Source of the DNA: Acidobacteriaceae bacterium | GTDB taxonomy: Bacteria > Acidobacteriota > Terriglobia > Terriglobales > Acidobacteriaceae | DNA length: 64,000 nt | Assembly: GCA_003134855.1 (NCBI GenBank) | Contig: PLCS01000008.1 | Span: forward strand, 62,001 to 126,000 | Direction of reading: 5' to 3' | Shown here: positions 44,507 to 52,646 of the stretch, piece by piece | Layout: the number at the start of each line of letters is the position of its first letter | Position numbering within the stretch: the stretch's first letter is position 1 | The notes under the pieces: model-generated | Database searches by the model: none | What the model was told of the DNA's origin: nothing | Seen by the model: only the letters and a program-made list of their open reading frames with translations | Position numbers and translations under genes: made by a program

Positions 44507-45391
44507 ATGAGTCCATTTTCGCGTCGCGAATTCCTCAAATCCTCGCTGGCTGTTGGAACTCTGACCAGCGTTGGCACACTCTCTCTGCACGCCGCCTCCC
44601 GCACCGCCACCGACATCGTCACGCTGGGCAAATCCGGCATGAAGGTCACGCGCCTCGCCTTCGGCACCGGCAGCAACAATGGGCACGTGCAGGCCGAGCT
44701 CGGCCAGCAGGAATTCACCCGTATCATTCACTATGCGTACGACCGCGGTATCCGTTTTTTTGAGACTGCCGAATCCTATGTCACCCCCGCCATGCTCGGC
44801 GTGGCGCTCAAAGGCATCCCGCGCGAGAGTTATCAACTGATGAACAAGGTGACTACGGACGAGGGCGTCGATCCGCGCCAGCGATTCGACGAGATGCGCC
44901 GCATTTCGCAGACCGAGTACTTTGACATTATGCTGCTTCATTGGCAGACTTCGCCCGACTGGATGGCCCGCACCGCCCGCTGGCAGGATGGCATTCACGA
45001 AGCGCAAGCGAAAAAGACCATCCTCACCCGGGGCGCATCGGTCCATGGCCTGCCCGCGCTGCGCCAGATGCCCGGCAATCAATGGTTGGAAGTCGCGATG
45101 ATCCGCATGAACCATAACGGCACGCGAATGGACGGACCGGACTACCGGGACGACAACAATCCCACCAACAGGGATGAGGTCGTGGAGCACGTCAAGCAGG
45201 TGAAGAAAGACGGCATGGGCGTGATCAGCATGAAGCTGGTGGGCGACGGCACTTTCACGCGCCACGAAGACCGCCAGGCTGCCATGCGCTTCGCTTTTAA
45301 CAATGCCGGCGTCGATTGCGTGACCGTGGGCTTCAAAAACACAAGAGAGATCGACGAAGCGATCGACAACCTGAATATCGCGTTGACTTAG
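44507..45391 (+). CDS. Aldo/keto reductase, Tat-exported
   Basis: A 294-residue NADPH-type reductase. The twin-arginine signal SRREFLKSSLAVG is at the N-terminus, followed by the AKR barrel: TLGKSGMKVTRLAFGTG, RFFETAESY (active-site tyrosine region), FDIMLLHW and a later GMGVISMKLVGDG strand. It is shorter than most Tat-exported AKRs, yet complete to the final NLNIAL helix. AAGGAGG precedes the ATG. The window gives no clue to the substrate. It stands alone between the RNA ligase and a YdeI-like gene. Confidence 0.88.
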   Translation: MSPFSRREFLKSSLAVGTLTSVGTLSLHAASRTATDIVTLGKSGMKVTRLAFGTGSNNGHVQAELGQQEFTRIIHYAYDRGIRFFETAESYVTPAMLGVALKGIPRESYQLMNKVTTDEGVDPRQRFDEMRRISQTEYFDIMLLHWQTSPDWMARTARWQDGIHEAQAKKTILTRGASVHGLPALRQMPGNQWLEVAMIRMNHNGTRMDGPDYRDDNNPTNRDEVVEHVKQVKKDGMGVISMKLVGDGTFTRHEDRQAAMRFAFNNAGVDCVTVGFKNTREIDEAIDNLNIALT

Positions 45392-45451
45392 GCGAGAAAG
45401 GTACAATATCGCTTGCCTCGCCGGCTGCAACCTGGAGCTGCACGGAGGCTC

Positions 45452-46159
45452 ATGAGCCCATCTGCCGCAAAATCCTTCACCGCCGTGCTTGAGCCCCTTC
45501 GCTCACGGCTCAACTGGGTGATTGCGCGGATTCCCTTCGACGTGGCCAAGGCGTGGTCGGAGCGGCGGGGCCTGCGAGTGCGCGGCGGGATCGTGTCTGT
45601 AAGCAGCAAGACCGGCGGCTTCGCCTTTCGCACCTCGCTCTTTCCCGCCTCCAGCGGCGATGGCCACTTCTTGCTGGTCAACAAGAAGATGCAGGCGGCG
45701 GCGCAGGTAACGATGGGCTCGCGGGTGCGGATTTGGCTCGAACCGGATCTTGAGGAGCGCGTAGCGGTAACGCCGCCGGAGCTGGTCCGCGCGCTGAAGG
45801 GTGACCGAAGGCTGCCTAAATGGTTCGAGGGGATGTGCTACTCCCACCGCAAGGAGATTGGCAACTGGGTCGCCGAGCCGAAGAGCGCGGAACTACGCTT
45901 GAAGCGAGCCGAACAGATGGCCGAGCGGATGCTGCTGACGCTGGAAGGCGAGACCGAGCCGCCACCGATTCTGCACGCGGCCTTTCTGCGCCAGCCGCTG
46001 GCGCGCAAGGGCTGGGAGGCGATGACGCCAACGCAGCGGCGCAATCATTTGCTGGGCATCTTTTATTATCAGACCGCCGACGCGAGGGAGCGGCGGGCCG
46101 CCAAGGCTGTCGAAGAGGCGCTGGGCGTGGCCCGGAAAAGCTCGCGCGCTGGCTCTTGA
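45452..46159 (+). CDS. DUF1905/YdeI-like protein
   Basis: A 235-residue soluble protein with two domains. The first is a DUF1905 barrel (RLNWVIARIPFDVAKAW, RTSLFPASSGDGHFLLVNKK, GSRVRIWLEPD). The second is a C-terminal YdeI/OmpD-associated-like helical region (HRKEIGNWVAEPKSAELRL). Both occur together in many bacteria, with no defined activity. The ATG at 45452 has GGAGG close upstream; a TTG at 45413 adds 13 residues. It lies between the aldo/keto reductase and the sigma factor gene. Confidence 0.82.
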   Translation: MSPSAAKSFTAVLEPLRSRLNWVIARIPFDVAKAWSERRGLRVRGGIVSVSSKTGGFAFRTSLFPASSGDGHFLLVNKKMQAAAQVTMGSRVRIWLEPDLEERVAVTPPELVRALKGDRRLPKWFEGMCYSHRKEIGNWVAEPKSAELRLKRAEQMAERMLLTLEGETEPPPILHAAFLRQPLARKGWEAMTPTQRRNHLLGIFYYQTADARERRAAKAVEEALGVARKSSRAGS

Positions 46160-46258
46160 ACCGTATCCCTACAGATTTATTACCTTTGGGACTCATTTTC
46201 GGCCGGCGTCCCATTTTTCTGAGGCCTTAGCGAGAAATCTGGCGTCTAATTGAATGAG

Positions 46259-46951
46259 ATGAGTACAGCCGCGTTCGCTCGACCTTTTGCCCTATCGGGT
46301 TCCCTCACCGCAGTTGACGAGCAGGCGCGGCAGGAGAACCTCGCCGTATCCGCCGGGCTCAAGCGCCAGGACGTTGGCCTGCTGGATGAGCTGATCGTCC
46401 GCTACCAGCACCGGTTGATGCGCTATCTGCTCTATCTGTGCGGCAATCGCGAGATGGCCGAGGACATCTTCCAGGAGGTCTGGATGCGGGTTCTGGTGCG
46501 CGGGGCGCAGTTCAACGGACGCGCGCGCTTTGACACCTGGCTTTTTACCATCGCCCGCAACCTGGTGATCGATCTGCGGCGCAAGAAGACCATGTCCAGC
46601 CTGGACGAGCTCTTTGAGGGCGGCAGCGAAGACGACCGGCCGATGAGCTTCGAGGTTGCCGGGGACGGGCCGAGTCCGTTTGACCGCTTTGCCAACCTCG
46701 AAGACCGGGAGCGGATTGCGGAGGCGCTGATGAAGCTGGACACGCTCTACCGCGAGGTGCTGGTGCTCAGGTTCCACGAGGATCTGTCGCTGGAGGAGAT
46801 TTCCAAGGTGACGCGGTCGCCGCTCTCGACGGTGAAATCAAGGCTTTATCGCGGTCTGGCCGCGATCAAGCCCAAGCTGGGCAGCGGCGGCGGGGCCAAC
46901 TGCGGCGCGGTACGATCTGCAGTGGCTAATCTGGCTTCGAGGGCAATATGA
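46259..46951 (+). CDS. ECF-type sigma factor (sigma-70 family)
   Basis: A 230-residue RNA polymerase sigma factor. Region 2 is visible as [23 protein letters not shown] and [15 protein letters not shown] with [20 protein letters not shown]. Region 4 shows [37 protein letters not shown]. There is no region 1.1 or 3, so it is ECF type. The ATG at 46259 lacks a strong ribosome site and a TTG at 46250 is an alternative. The stop overlaps the next gene (ATGA), which encodes a two-helix membrane protein that may be its anti-sigma partner. Its own promoter is not identifiable. Confidence 0.93.
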   Translation: MSTAAFARPFALSGSLTAVDEQARQENLAVSAGLKRQDVGLLDELIVRYQHRLMRYLLYLCGNREMAEDIFQEVWMRVLVRGAQFNGRARFDTWLFTIARNLVIDLRRKKTMSSLDELFEGGSEDDRPMSFEVAGDGPSPFDRFANLEDRERIAEALMKLDTLYREVLVLRFHEDLSLEEISKVTRSPLSTVKSRLYRGLAAIKPKLGSGGGANCGAVRSAVANLASRAI

Positions 46952-47301
46952 AAGCCGTTGTGAGCGTCGATTCCAACAGCGAGCTGCTTTCGGCTCTGGC
47001 CGGAAAGCAGGCGAGCCGGGAGTGCGCTGTGGCCCATCGCACCTGCCGCATTGTGAACGCCTCGCAGGGCGTGTTGCAGGAGCAAAAGGCCGGGCGGCAG
47101 CGGTGCCGTTCCGTGGCGCTGGCGGCCACGCTGGTGGTCCTTCTTGTGCTGGGTCCGCTGGCCTGGTGGATCGCCGACACGGTCATAGAAGAAGAGCACC
47201 TGACCGGGCTCCTGGGCCAATTCGGCTTGCTGGCACTCTATCTGAGCGCGGCGCTGCTGGCCTCCGTGGTGCTGGCCGGCTGGTTGCGCCGCAAGTCCTG
47301 A
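46948..47301 (+). CDS. Small membrane protein overlapping the sigma factor (possible anti-sigma)
   Basis: A 117-residue protein with a polar N-terminal half (residues 1-50, with cysteines [13 protein letters not shown]) and two membrane helices (about 53-75 [19 protein letters not shown] and 88-110). The arrangement of a soluble N-terminus followed by membrane segments and the 4-bp overlap with the sigma gene fit an anti-sigma factor, but no zinc HxxxCxxC motif is present. Function is inferred from position only. Confidence 0.65.
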   Translation: MKAVVSVDSNSELLSALAGKQASRECAVAHRTCRIVNASQGVLQEQKAGRQRCRSVALAATLVVLLVLGPLAWWIADTVIEEEHLTGLLGQFGLLALYLSAALLASVVLAGWLRRKS

Positions 47302-47428
47302 GTCAATAATTTACGTTCAGCGCATTCTGTCCTCCCGCGCGCAACTTACCGATTCCCTTCTCCGTCCATTGATACAGAGGTTAAGGCATCTTAATCCTCT
47401 GAGAGTCCCTCTGAGTGAGGGATTGCCT

Positions 47429-47953
47429 ATGCGAAATCCAGAATCCATTACCGTCAATGAAGACACACGCCTGATTCCGGTGTGGTCGATCGTGGCCTCC
47501 GCCGCGGCCTTTGTGCTGGTGGAGTACTATTTCTGGCTGGTTTTGCCGGATCAGCAGCACCATGCGCCGCCGCTCGGCCTACGGGCCTACTTCAACATCT
47601 CCTTTGGATTGCTGGTTTCGCTTTATTTTCTGATGGTGGGCTACGTCAGCAAGGATGCGCCGCGCCGCGCGATGAGCGCGCGCTTCTGGATCGTCCTCTG
47701 CTTCGTGATGCCGGGAGGCATCGGCGCGGTGCTGTACTTCCTGCTGCGCCAGCCGGAGGTCTCGCGCTGCCCGGCCTGCTCCACGCATGTGCAAAACGAC
47801 TTCCACTTCTGCCCGCAGTGCAACTACCAGCTAACGGCCAGTTGCGGTCATTGCTTCCGCGCGGTGCGCTCCACCGACCAGTTCTGCACGCAGTGCGGCC
47901 ATGAGCTGGCCGCGGACCATATGCCGGCGCGGCTGCGGGTGCTGGGCGTATAA
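47429..47953 (+). CDS. Membrane protein with C-terminal double zinc ribbon
   Basis: A 174-residue protein. Three hydrophobic segments are in the N-terminal half (IPVWSIVASAAAFVLVEYYFW, FNISFGLLVSLYFLMVGYV, FWIVLCFVMPGGIGAVLYFLL at about residues 17-105). Two zinc-ribbon knuckle pairs follow: CPACSTHVQNDFHFCPQC and CGHCFRAVRSTDQFCTQCG (about 114-155). The ATG at 47429 has a GTGAGGGA sequence upstream. Such proteins may sense or hold metal, but function is unknown. It is close behind the sigma operon but separated by about 130 bp. Confidence 0.75.
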   Translation: MRNPESITVNEDTRLIPVWSIVASAAAFVLVEYYFWLVLPDQQHHAPPLGLRAYFNISFGLLVSLYFLMVGYVSKDAPRRAMSARFWIVLCFVMPGGIGAVLYFLLRQPEVSRCPACSTHVQNDFHFCPQCNYQLTASCGHCFRAVRSTDQFCTQCGHELAADHMPARLRVLGV

Positions 47954-48040
47954 GCGCTCCGCGCCTTTGATCGCCACAGGCGTGGTTGCGCGCGGCCGCG
48001 CGGCCTCCCTACAATCAAGCTGCACTCTGCTTCCGGCCGC

Positions 48041-48910
48041 ATGACTCTCACCGCGCTCATCATCGACGACGAACAACTGGCTCGCGAGGAGCTGGCTTAC
48101 CTGCTCGACGAGGTGGGCGGCGTGGAGGTGGTGGCGCAAGGGGCCAACGGCATCGAGGCCGTGGATCTGATCGATGAGCACCACCCAGACATGGTCTTCC
48201 TGGACGTGCAGATGCCCGGCCTGGACGGCTTTGCGGTGATTGAACGGCTGATGGCGCGCAGGGCGAAGACTAACCGGGATGCCGCGCCGAAGGCGCAGTT
48301 GGCCGCACCGCAAGTGCCGCTGCCGCAGATTGTCTTTGCCACGGCCTACGACCAGTACGCGGTGCGCGCCTTTGACGTGAACGCGGTCGATTATCTGCTG
48401 AAGCCCTTTGACCGCGCGCGCGTCGAGCAGGCCGTGGAGCGGGTGCGGGGACGGCTGGCTTCCGCATCGTCCAGCGGTTCGACCAATGGCGCGACAGGCC
48501 CTCTGCCGGAGTCGCAAATCAAGTCTCTGCTGCGTCTGCTCAATCGTCCGCAGGGCGCCAGCCGCGCCCCTCAGCCCGCCAAGTTGATCGTCCAGGCGCA
48601 GAACCGGCTGCTGCTCGTCGATCAGGCGGAGATCTGCTACGCGGCCATCGACGAGGGCGTGATTCGCGTGGTGACGCAAAGCTTCGAGGGCTCCTCCAAG
48701 TGCCGCACACTCGAAGAGCTGCTCGACCTGCTCGATCCGGCCGTCTTCTGGCGCGCCCATCGCGGCTTTGTGGTGAACATCAACCACATCCGCGAGGTGG
48801 TGCCCTGGTTCAAATCCAGCTACCAGTTGCGCATGAACGACAAAAAGCAGACCGAGATTCCAGTCAGCCGCGCCCAGACCCGGCGGCTGCGGGAGCTGTT
48901 CAACTTGTAG
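48041..48910 (+). CDS. LytTR-family response regulator with repeat-derived loop
   Basis: A 289-residue two-component regulator. The N-terminal receiver has the acidic pair IIDDEQLARE, phospho-acceptor VFLDVQMPGLDG and conserved lysine YLLKPF. Between the third helix and fourth strand there is an extra 25-residue stretch (KTNRDAAPKAQLAAPQV), encoded by a family B repeat, where normal receivers need only a short loop. The C-terminal LytTR DNA-binding domain is intact (KLIVQAQNRLLLVDQAEI, FWRAHRGFVVNINHI, EIPVSRAQTRRLREL). No sensor kinase is adjacent. ATG 48041 fits the family start. Confidence 0.93.
   Translation: MTLTALIIDDEQLAREELAYLLDEVGGVEVVAQGANGIEAVDLIDEHHPDMVFLDVQMPGLDGFAVIERLMARRAKTNRDAAPKAQLAAPQVPLPQIVFATAYDQYAVRAFDVNAVDYLLKPFDRARVEQAVERVRGRLASASSSGSTNGATGPLPESQIKSLLRLLNRPQGASRAPQPAKLIVQAQNRLLLVDQAEICYAAIDEGVIRVVTQSFEGSSKCRTLEELLDLLDPAVFWRAHRGFVVNINHIREVVPWFKSSYQLRMNDKKQTEIPVSRAQTRRLRELFNL
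48282..48321. repeat. Repeat B-like insertion inside the LytTR regulator gene
   Basis: GCCGAAGGCGCAGTTGGCCGC and ACCGCAAGTG are in frame inside the receiver domain coding region. Near-identical text occurs in rlmB (about 42.93 kb) and the M1-like gene (about 42.54 kb). Confidence 0.7.
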
Positions 48911-49021
48911 CTGCAGGGTGACTTTTTTGTCAATGGAACGCGCATTCAGGAACCGTTCGTCGCCGCTCTCGCCCCATCCAGCGCCCCGTACAATAGAAAC
49001 TGAAGCCGAACCCACCCCGCG

Positions 49022-51094
49022 ATGGCCGATAAAGAAGAGAAAAATCCGCAAAAACCCGATGAAGATCCGGTCGGCAAGGTCTACGACTCCCGGCTGATCC
49101 AGAGGCTCGGCCACTATCTGCGCCCCTACTGGATTCAGGCCACTGTCTCCACGCTGGCCATCAGCCTCAAATCCATCTGCGACGTCGCCGGCCCCTTCCT
49201 GGTGATGGTGGCCATCGACCGCTACTTCCCCGCCGACTCCCGCTCTGCGCTTTCTACGAATATTCTTGCCCGCGGCATGGGCACCAGGAACGCGCTCACC
49301 CGCCGCCTCAGCGACGACCCCATCCAGGGCATCACGCAGTTGGCCGAGGTGTACATGGCCGTGCTGCTCTGCGCCTATCTCTTCCAGTTCATTCAGACCT
49401 ACCTGATGCAGTGGACCGGGCAGAAGCTGATGTTCGACCTGCGCCGCGAGATCTTCCGCCACATGCAGCGCATGCACATCGGCTTCTTTGACACGCACGC
49501 CGTGGGCCGCCTGGTCACCCGCATCACCTCCGACGTGGACGCCATCAATGAGATGTTCACCGCCGGCGTGCTGGCCATCGTGGACGACTCGCTCAACCTC
49601 ACCATCATGGCCGCTCTGATGCTCACCATCAACTGGCGGCTGGCGTTGCTGGCCTTCTCCGTTCTGCCGCTCATCCTCGTCGTCACGCGCCTCTTCCGCG
49701 ATCACGTCCGCGCCAGCTTCCGCCGCGTCCGCGCCGCCATCGGACGCATCAACAGCTTCATCCAGGAGCATATCAGCGGGATGAGCGTGGTGCAACTGTT
49801 CAACCGCGAGCAGCGCGCCTATGACGACTTCGAAGACGTCAACCGCCAGCACATGATCGCCTTCAAAGACACCATCTTCGCGTACGCGCTCTTTTATCCC
49901 GCCGTCGATCTGCTCAGCGCCGTGGCTATCGCGCTGATTGTCTGGCGCGGCGGGATTGGCGTGCTCACCGGCGTGGTGATGATCGGCGTGCTGAATATGT
50001 TCATCCAGTACTCGCTGCGCTTCTGGCGGCCGATCCAGGACATGAGCGACAAGTACAACATTCTGCAATCGGCGATGGCCGCCAGCGAGCGCATCTTCAA
50101 GCTGCTCGACACCGAGCCGGAGATTGTCAGCCCGGCCAGCCCGCTGCCCGGTGACGGCAGCAACAGGATCGAGTTCCGCCACGTCTGGTTCACCTATCAG
50201 AAGCTGACCCCGGAGCAGCAGGCCGCCGTGGCTGCGGCCTTTGAAAAATCGCCGGCCGCACCGCAGGCGCCATTAACCCCTGATGAAAAGCTCATGCGAG
50301 CGAACAGCGAGCGATTGGCCGCACCGCAGGTGCTCGACGGCATCGAATGGATCCTCAAAGACGTTTCCTTCACCGTCGAACCCGGCCAGACGGTGGCCAT
50401 CGTCGGCCACACCGGCGCCGGCAAAACCACCCTCACCAGCCTGATGATGCGCTTCTACGATGTGACCGCCGGCGAAATCCTGCTGGACGGCATCGACCTG
50501 CGCGAGCACGATCTGACCGCGCTCCGCCGGCACTTCGCCGTCGTGCTGCAAGACCCATTCCTCTTCACCGGCACGCTGGCCGAAAACATCCGCTTCGGCA
50601 ACGAAGCCATCACGGACGCCACCCTGCGCCAGGCCGCCCGCGACGTCAATGTGCTGGACTTTATCGAGAGCCTGCCCAACCAGTTCGACGAGCCGGTGCG
50701 GGAGCGCGGCAGTTCGCTCTCTACCGGGCAGAAGCAGCTCGTCAACTTTGCCCGCGCGCTGGCCTATAACCCCCGCATCCTGATCCTCGACGAAGCGACT
50801 TCGAGCGTGGACACCGACACCGAGTTGCGCATTCGCGGCGCGCTGGAGCGCATGGTCGAGGGCCGGACAAGTGTTTTAATCGCCCACCGCCTCTCGACCG
50901 TGCAGCGCGCGGAGACTATTTTAGTGATGCACAGGGGCCAGTTGCGCGAGAGTGGCACGCACCAGGAACTGCTCGTCCACCGCGGCCTCTACTGGAAGCT
51001 CTACCAATTGCAGTACAAGGATCAGGAAGACAGGGGTCAGGGATCAGGGGTCAGAGATCAGAGAGCAGTTACGCCGGCAGTTGTCAGTGGTTAG
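49022..51094 (+). CDS. ABC exporter, permease-ATPase fusion (MsbA-type)
   Basis: A 690-residue half-transporter with a six-helix membrane domain (residues about 25-330) followed by an ATPase domain: Walker A VGHTGAGKTTL, Q-loop VVLQDPFLFTGTLAENIRFGN, signature SLSTGQKQL, Walker B ILILDEATSSVD and H-loop LIAHRLSTVQ. The ATPase is split by an extra stretch of about 45 residues (EKSPAAPQAPLTPDEKL, then RANSERLAAPQVL) between its first strands, which matches repeat B in frame. The C-terminal tail (QGSGVRDQRAVTPAVVSG) comes from repeat C. Likely a lipid or drug exporter; substrate unknown. Start ATG 49022. Confidence 0.93.
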   Translation: MADKEEKNPQKPDEDPVGKVYDSRLIQRLGHYLRPYWIQATVSTLAISLKSICDVAGPFLVMVAIDRYFPADSRSALSTNILARGMGTRNALTRRLSDDPIQGITQLAEVYMAVLLCAYLFQFIQTYLMQWTGQKLMFDLRREIFRHMQRMHIGFFDTHAVGRLVTRITSDVDAINEMFTAGVLAIVDDSLNLTIMAALMLTINWRLALLAFSVLPLILVVTRLFRDHVRASFRRVRAAIGRINSFIQEHISGMSVVQLFNREQRAYDDFEDVNRQHMIAFKDTIFAYALFYPAVDLLSAVAIALIVWRGGIGVLTGVVMIGVLNMFIQYSLRFWRPIQDMSDKYNILQSAMAASERIFKLLDTEPEIVSPASPLPGDGSNRIEFRHVWFTYQKLTPEQQAAVAAAFEKSPAAPQAPLTPDEKLMRANSERLAAPQVLDGIEWILKDVSFTVEPGQTVAIVGHTGAGKTTLTSLMMRFYDVTAGEILLDGIDLREHDLTALRRHFAVVLQDPFLFTGTLAENIRFGNEAITDATLRQAARDVNVLDFIESLPNQFDEPVRERGSSLSTGQKQLVNFARALAYNPRILILDEATSSVDTDTELRIRGALERMVEGRTSVLIAHRLSTVQRAETILVMHRGQLRESGTHQELLVHRGLYWKLYQLQYKDQEDRGQGSGVRDQRAVTPAVVSG
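50250..50332. repeat. Repeat B copy inside the ABC exporter gene
   Basis: CATGCGAGCGAACAGCGAGC and GATTGGCCGCACCGCAGGTG at 50293-50332 are the reverse complement of the family B consensus, in frame with the ATPase coding region. An additional CCGGCCGCACCGCAGGC copy sits at 50251. Confidence 0.75.
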
Positions 51095-51160
51095 GGACCA
51101 GGGACCAGGAACAGCCGTCAGTTCTCAGTTGTCAGTGGCCGGTTGTCGGCTGAGGCTTGA
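51036..51160. repeat. Dispersed repeat family C, long copy
   Basis: GGGGTCAGGGATCAGGGG, TCAGAGATCAGAGAGCAG, AGTTGTCAGTGG, GGGACCAGGGACCAGG and TCAGTTCTCAGTTGTCAG in series over the 3' end of the ABC exporter gene. Confidence 0.7.
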
Positions 51161-51714
51161 AATTTGTCGTCTTGTAATACGATGTGCATGAAGTCCTGCA
51201 AGCATAGATAAAAAAGGCAGTCTGTTGCGCTCCAAGGCCACAAACAGAGGAATCGGGAGCTGGCCGGTTATAAGGTCTGCTTGCGGGCCGTCAAAAAAGC
51301 AGCGAAACTCTGGTTGGATGCCGACCAAAAGTGCGAAAAATGGCCAAATTTGGTCGTTTTTGCGCACAATTAAGCACCTTTTGCGCATATTTGGAGTGAG
51401 GCTTGCGCTCCTTGAGAGCGGATGAACAGGCTGCGGGGTCGGGAATAGGGAATAGGGAATAGGGTACAGGGAAAAGGGAACGGCGATTTGGCGAGGCGGC
51501 GGGCGCGGGGCCGGGTTGGTGAAGGCAAGGACGTTTGCTGGTACCTTTCCCACCTAACCATCATATTGGAACTATACCGACTCCATCTGGATGTCGTGGA
51601 GAGATGAGTGCAATCCTGTGCGGGCGAGGTGAAGTATAGGAGAAACTTCGAGCTATTTCCCATTGCCAATTAACGCTCTGAAATCGCCTAGGATGCTGAT
51701 CCTCCAAGCATTAC
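51161..51714. other. Gene-free stretch before the three-gene cassette
   Basis: 554 bp without a supported gene. An A/T-rich segment at 51280-51400, a GGGAATAGGGAATAGGGAAT direct repeat at about 51444 (inverse of the motif at 20.75 kb) and no identifiable terminator. Short open frames here lack ribosome sites. Confidence 0.5.
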
Positions 51715-52224
51715 TTACTTCTGGTCACTCTCGGACGGGATCACTGGTGCATCAGAAGACAAACGGCGCTGGGGTGGTGATGCTCCTCTTCCACCAACGG
51801 CAGTTATTGCTTCAATGAACGGTTTACTCGCACCTGATGCAGGAAGCACCTTCAACCCCAGCTTGAACATCTCGAGCATGGTCTCCGGGGTGATGTGGCC
51901 ATACACTCTCATGGCAAAGGCCGCTGCGACGATGAAAAGCCCGAAGACCAACGTGAATACGGTGCTGACCAGGACTATGGGGAAGGATTTGCTAAGCAAC
52001 AGAATCACAACCAGAACGATCAGCGCAACAAAGACGACCAACACAAACATCGACCGCACTCCGTGTCCTGGATTCTGGAGCCACAGCCGCATATGCTCTT
52101 CCCGCTGCGCCATCTTAAGATACTTCCGGTGCGTGGCTAACGCCTGTTTGCGAAGGTCCGCATCGGGCTCCTCTGCTGCCAACTTGTACCAATACGCGGC
52201 CGCCTCACGGTTCGACAGATCCAT
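51715..52224 (-). CDS. Two-helix membrane protein, third gene of unknown cassette
   Basis: A 169-residue protein. The first 50 residues are helical and charged (NREAAAYWYKLAAEEPDADLRKQALATH), like a TPR/Sel1 repeat. Two strong membrane helices follow (about 59-78 FVLVVFVALIVLVVILLL and 83-106 IVLVSTVFTLVFGLFIVAAAF). The C-terminal 60 residues are soluble and end in a polar tail. The ATG at 52224 lies 2 bp after the upstream gene's stop, with GAGGCGG in the end of that gene as ribosome site. Two-helix proteins at the end of such operons are often membrane effectors; here this is only inference. Confidence 0.7.
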   Translation of the reverse strand: MDLSNREAAAYWYKLAAEEPDADLRKQALATHRKYLKMAQREEHMRLWLQNPGHGVRSMFVLVVFVALIVLVVILLLSKSFPIVLVSTVFTLVFGLFIVAAAFAMRVYGHITPETMLEMFKLGLKVLPASGASKPFIEAITAVGGRGASPPQRRLSSDAPVIPSESDQK

Positions 52225-52226
52225 GG

Positions 52227-52646
52227 CTAGGCCGCCTCTTTTAATTCAGCCAGCGCTTCGGGATCGAATGTGAAGAAGATTTCCTTTCGCATCGTTCCCG
52301 TATCGAGATCGTGTAGCTCCCCAAAGCACGCATCGCAAGGCAAAGGTTCAGCCACCGGGCGTCCTGGCTCTACCTCTCCTAACCGATGCATCGTTGCTTC
52401 ACAATACAAGCCAAGATGTGCCTTGGTAACTCCCGCACTTTGAAGCATGTCCAGCGCTGTGAGCGCCATCATCTCGTTTTCGCCGATGGCCCTGGCGAGC
52501 ATTGCGGGCCGGATCTGTGTCGTAGTATCTTCTTCGGCGCGCTTTCGTAAATAGGCGACCGTCTTATTGATGAGCGACCGCACCGCGGGCGACCGCTTGG
52601 AAAGATCGCGTCGATTCTTCTCACTAAACCAGCTGCGAAATGACAT
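52227..52646 (-). CDS. Small protein with helix-turn-helix-like and Cys motif, second gene of cassette
   Basis: A 139-residue protein. Residues 25-80 (LINKTVAYLRKRAEEDTT, LARAIGENEMMALTALDML, AGVTKAHLGLYCEATM) look like a winged helix. The region around residues 100-125 has CDACFGELHD plus the earlier YCEA and a histidine, a possible zinc site, followed by a beta strand KEIFFTFDPEAL. The ATG at 52646 has GAGG 6 bases in front and lies 23 bp inside the upstream gene; the stop is 2 bp from the next. No family recognised. Tight overlap suggests a functional complex with both neighbours. Confidence 0.7.
   Translation of the reverse strand: MSFRSWFSEKNRRDLSKRSPAVRSLINKTVAYLRKRAEEDTTTQIRPAMLARAIGENEMMALTALDMLQSAGVTKAHLGLYCEATMHRLGEVEPGRPVAEPLPCDACFGELHDLDTGTMRKEIFFTFDPEALAELKEAA

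Noticed and set aside
47831..50182. Long minus-strand open frame (783 codons) antisense to the LytTR and ABC genes
   Set aside because: It is histidine/glutamine-rich shadow translation of two clear plus-strand genes in GC-rich DNA; no ribosome site or domain.
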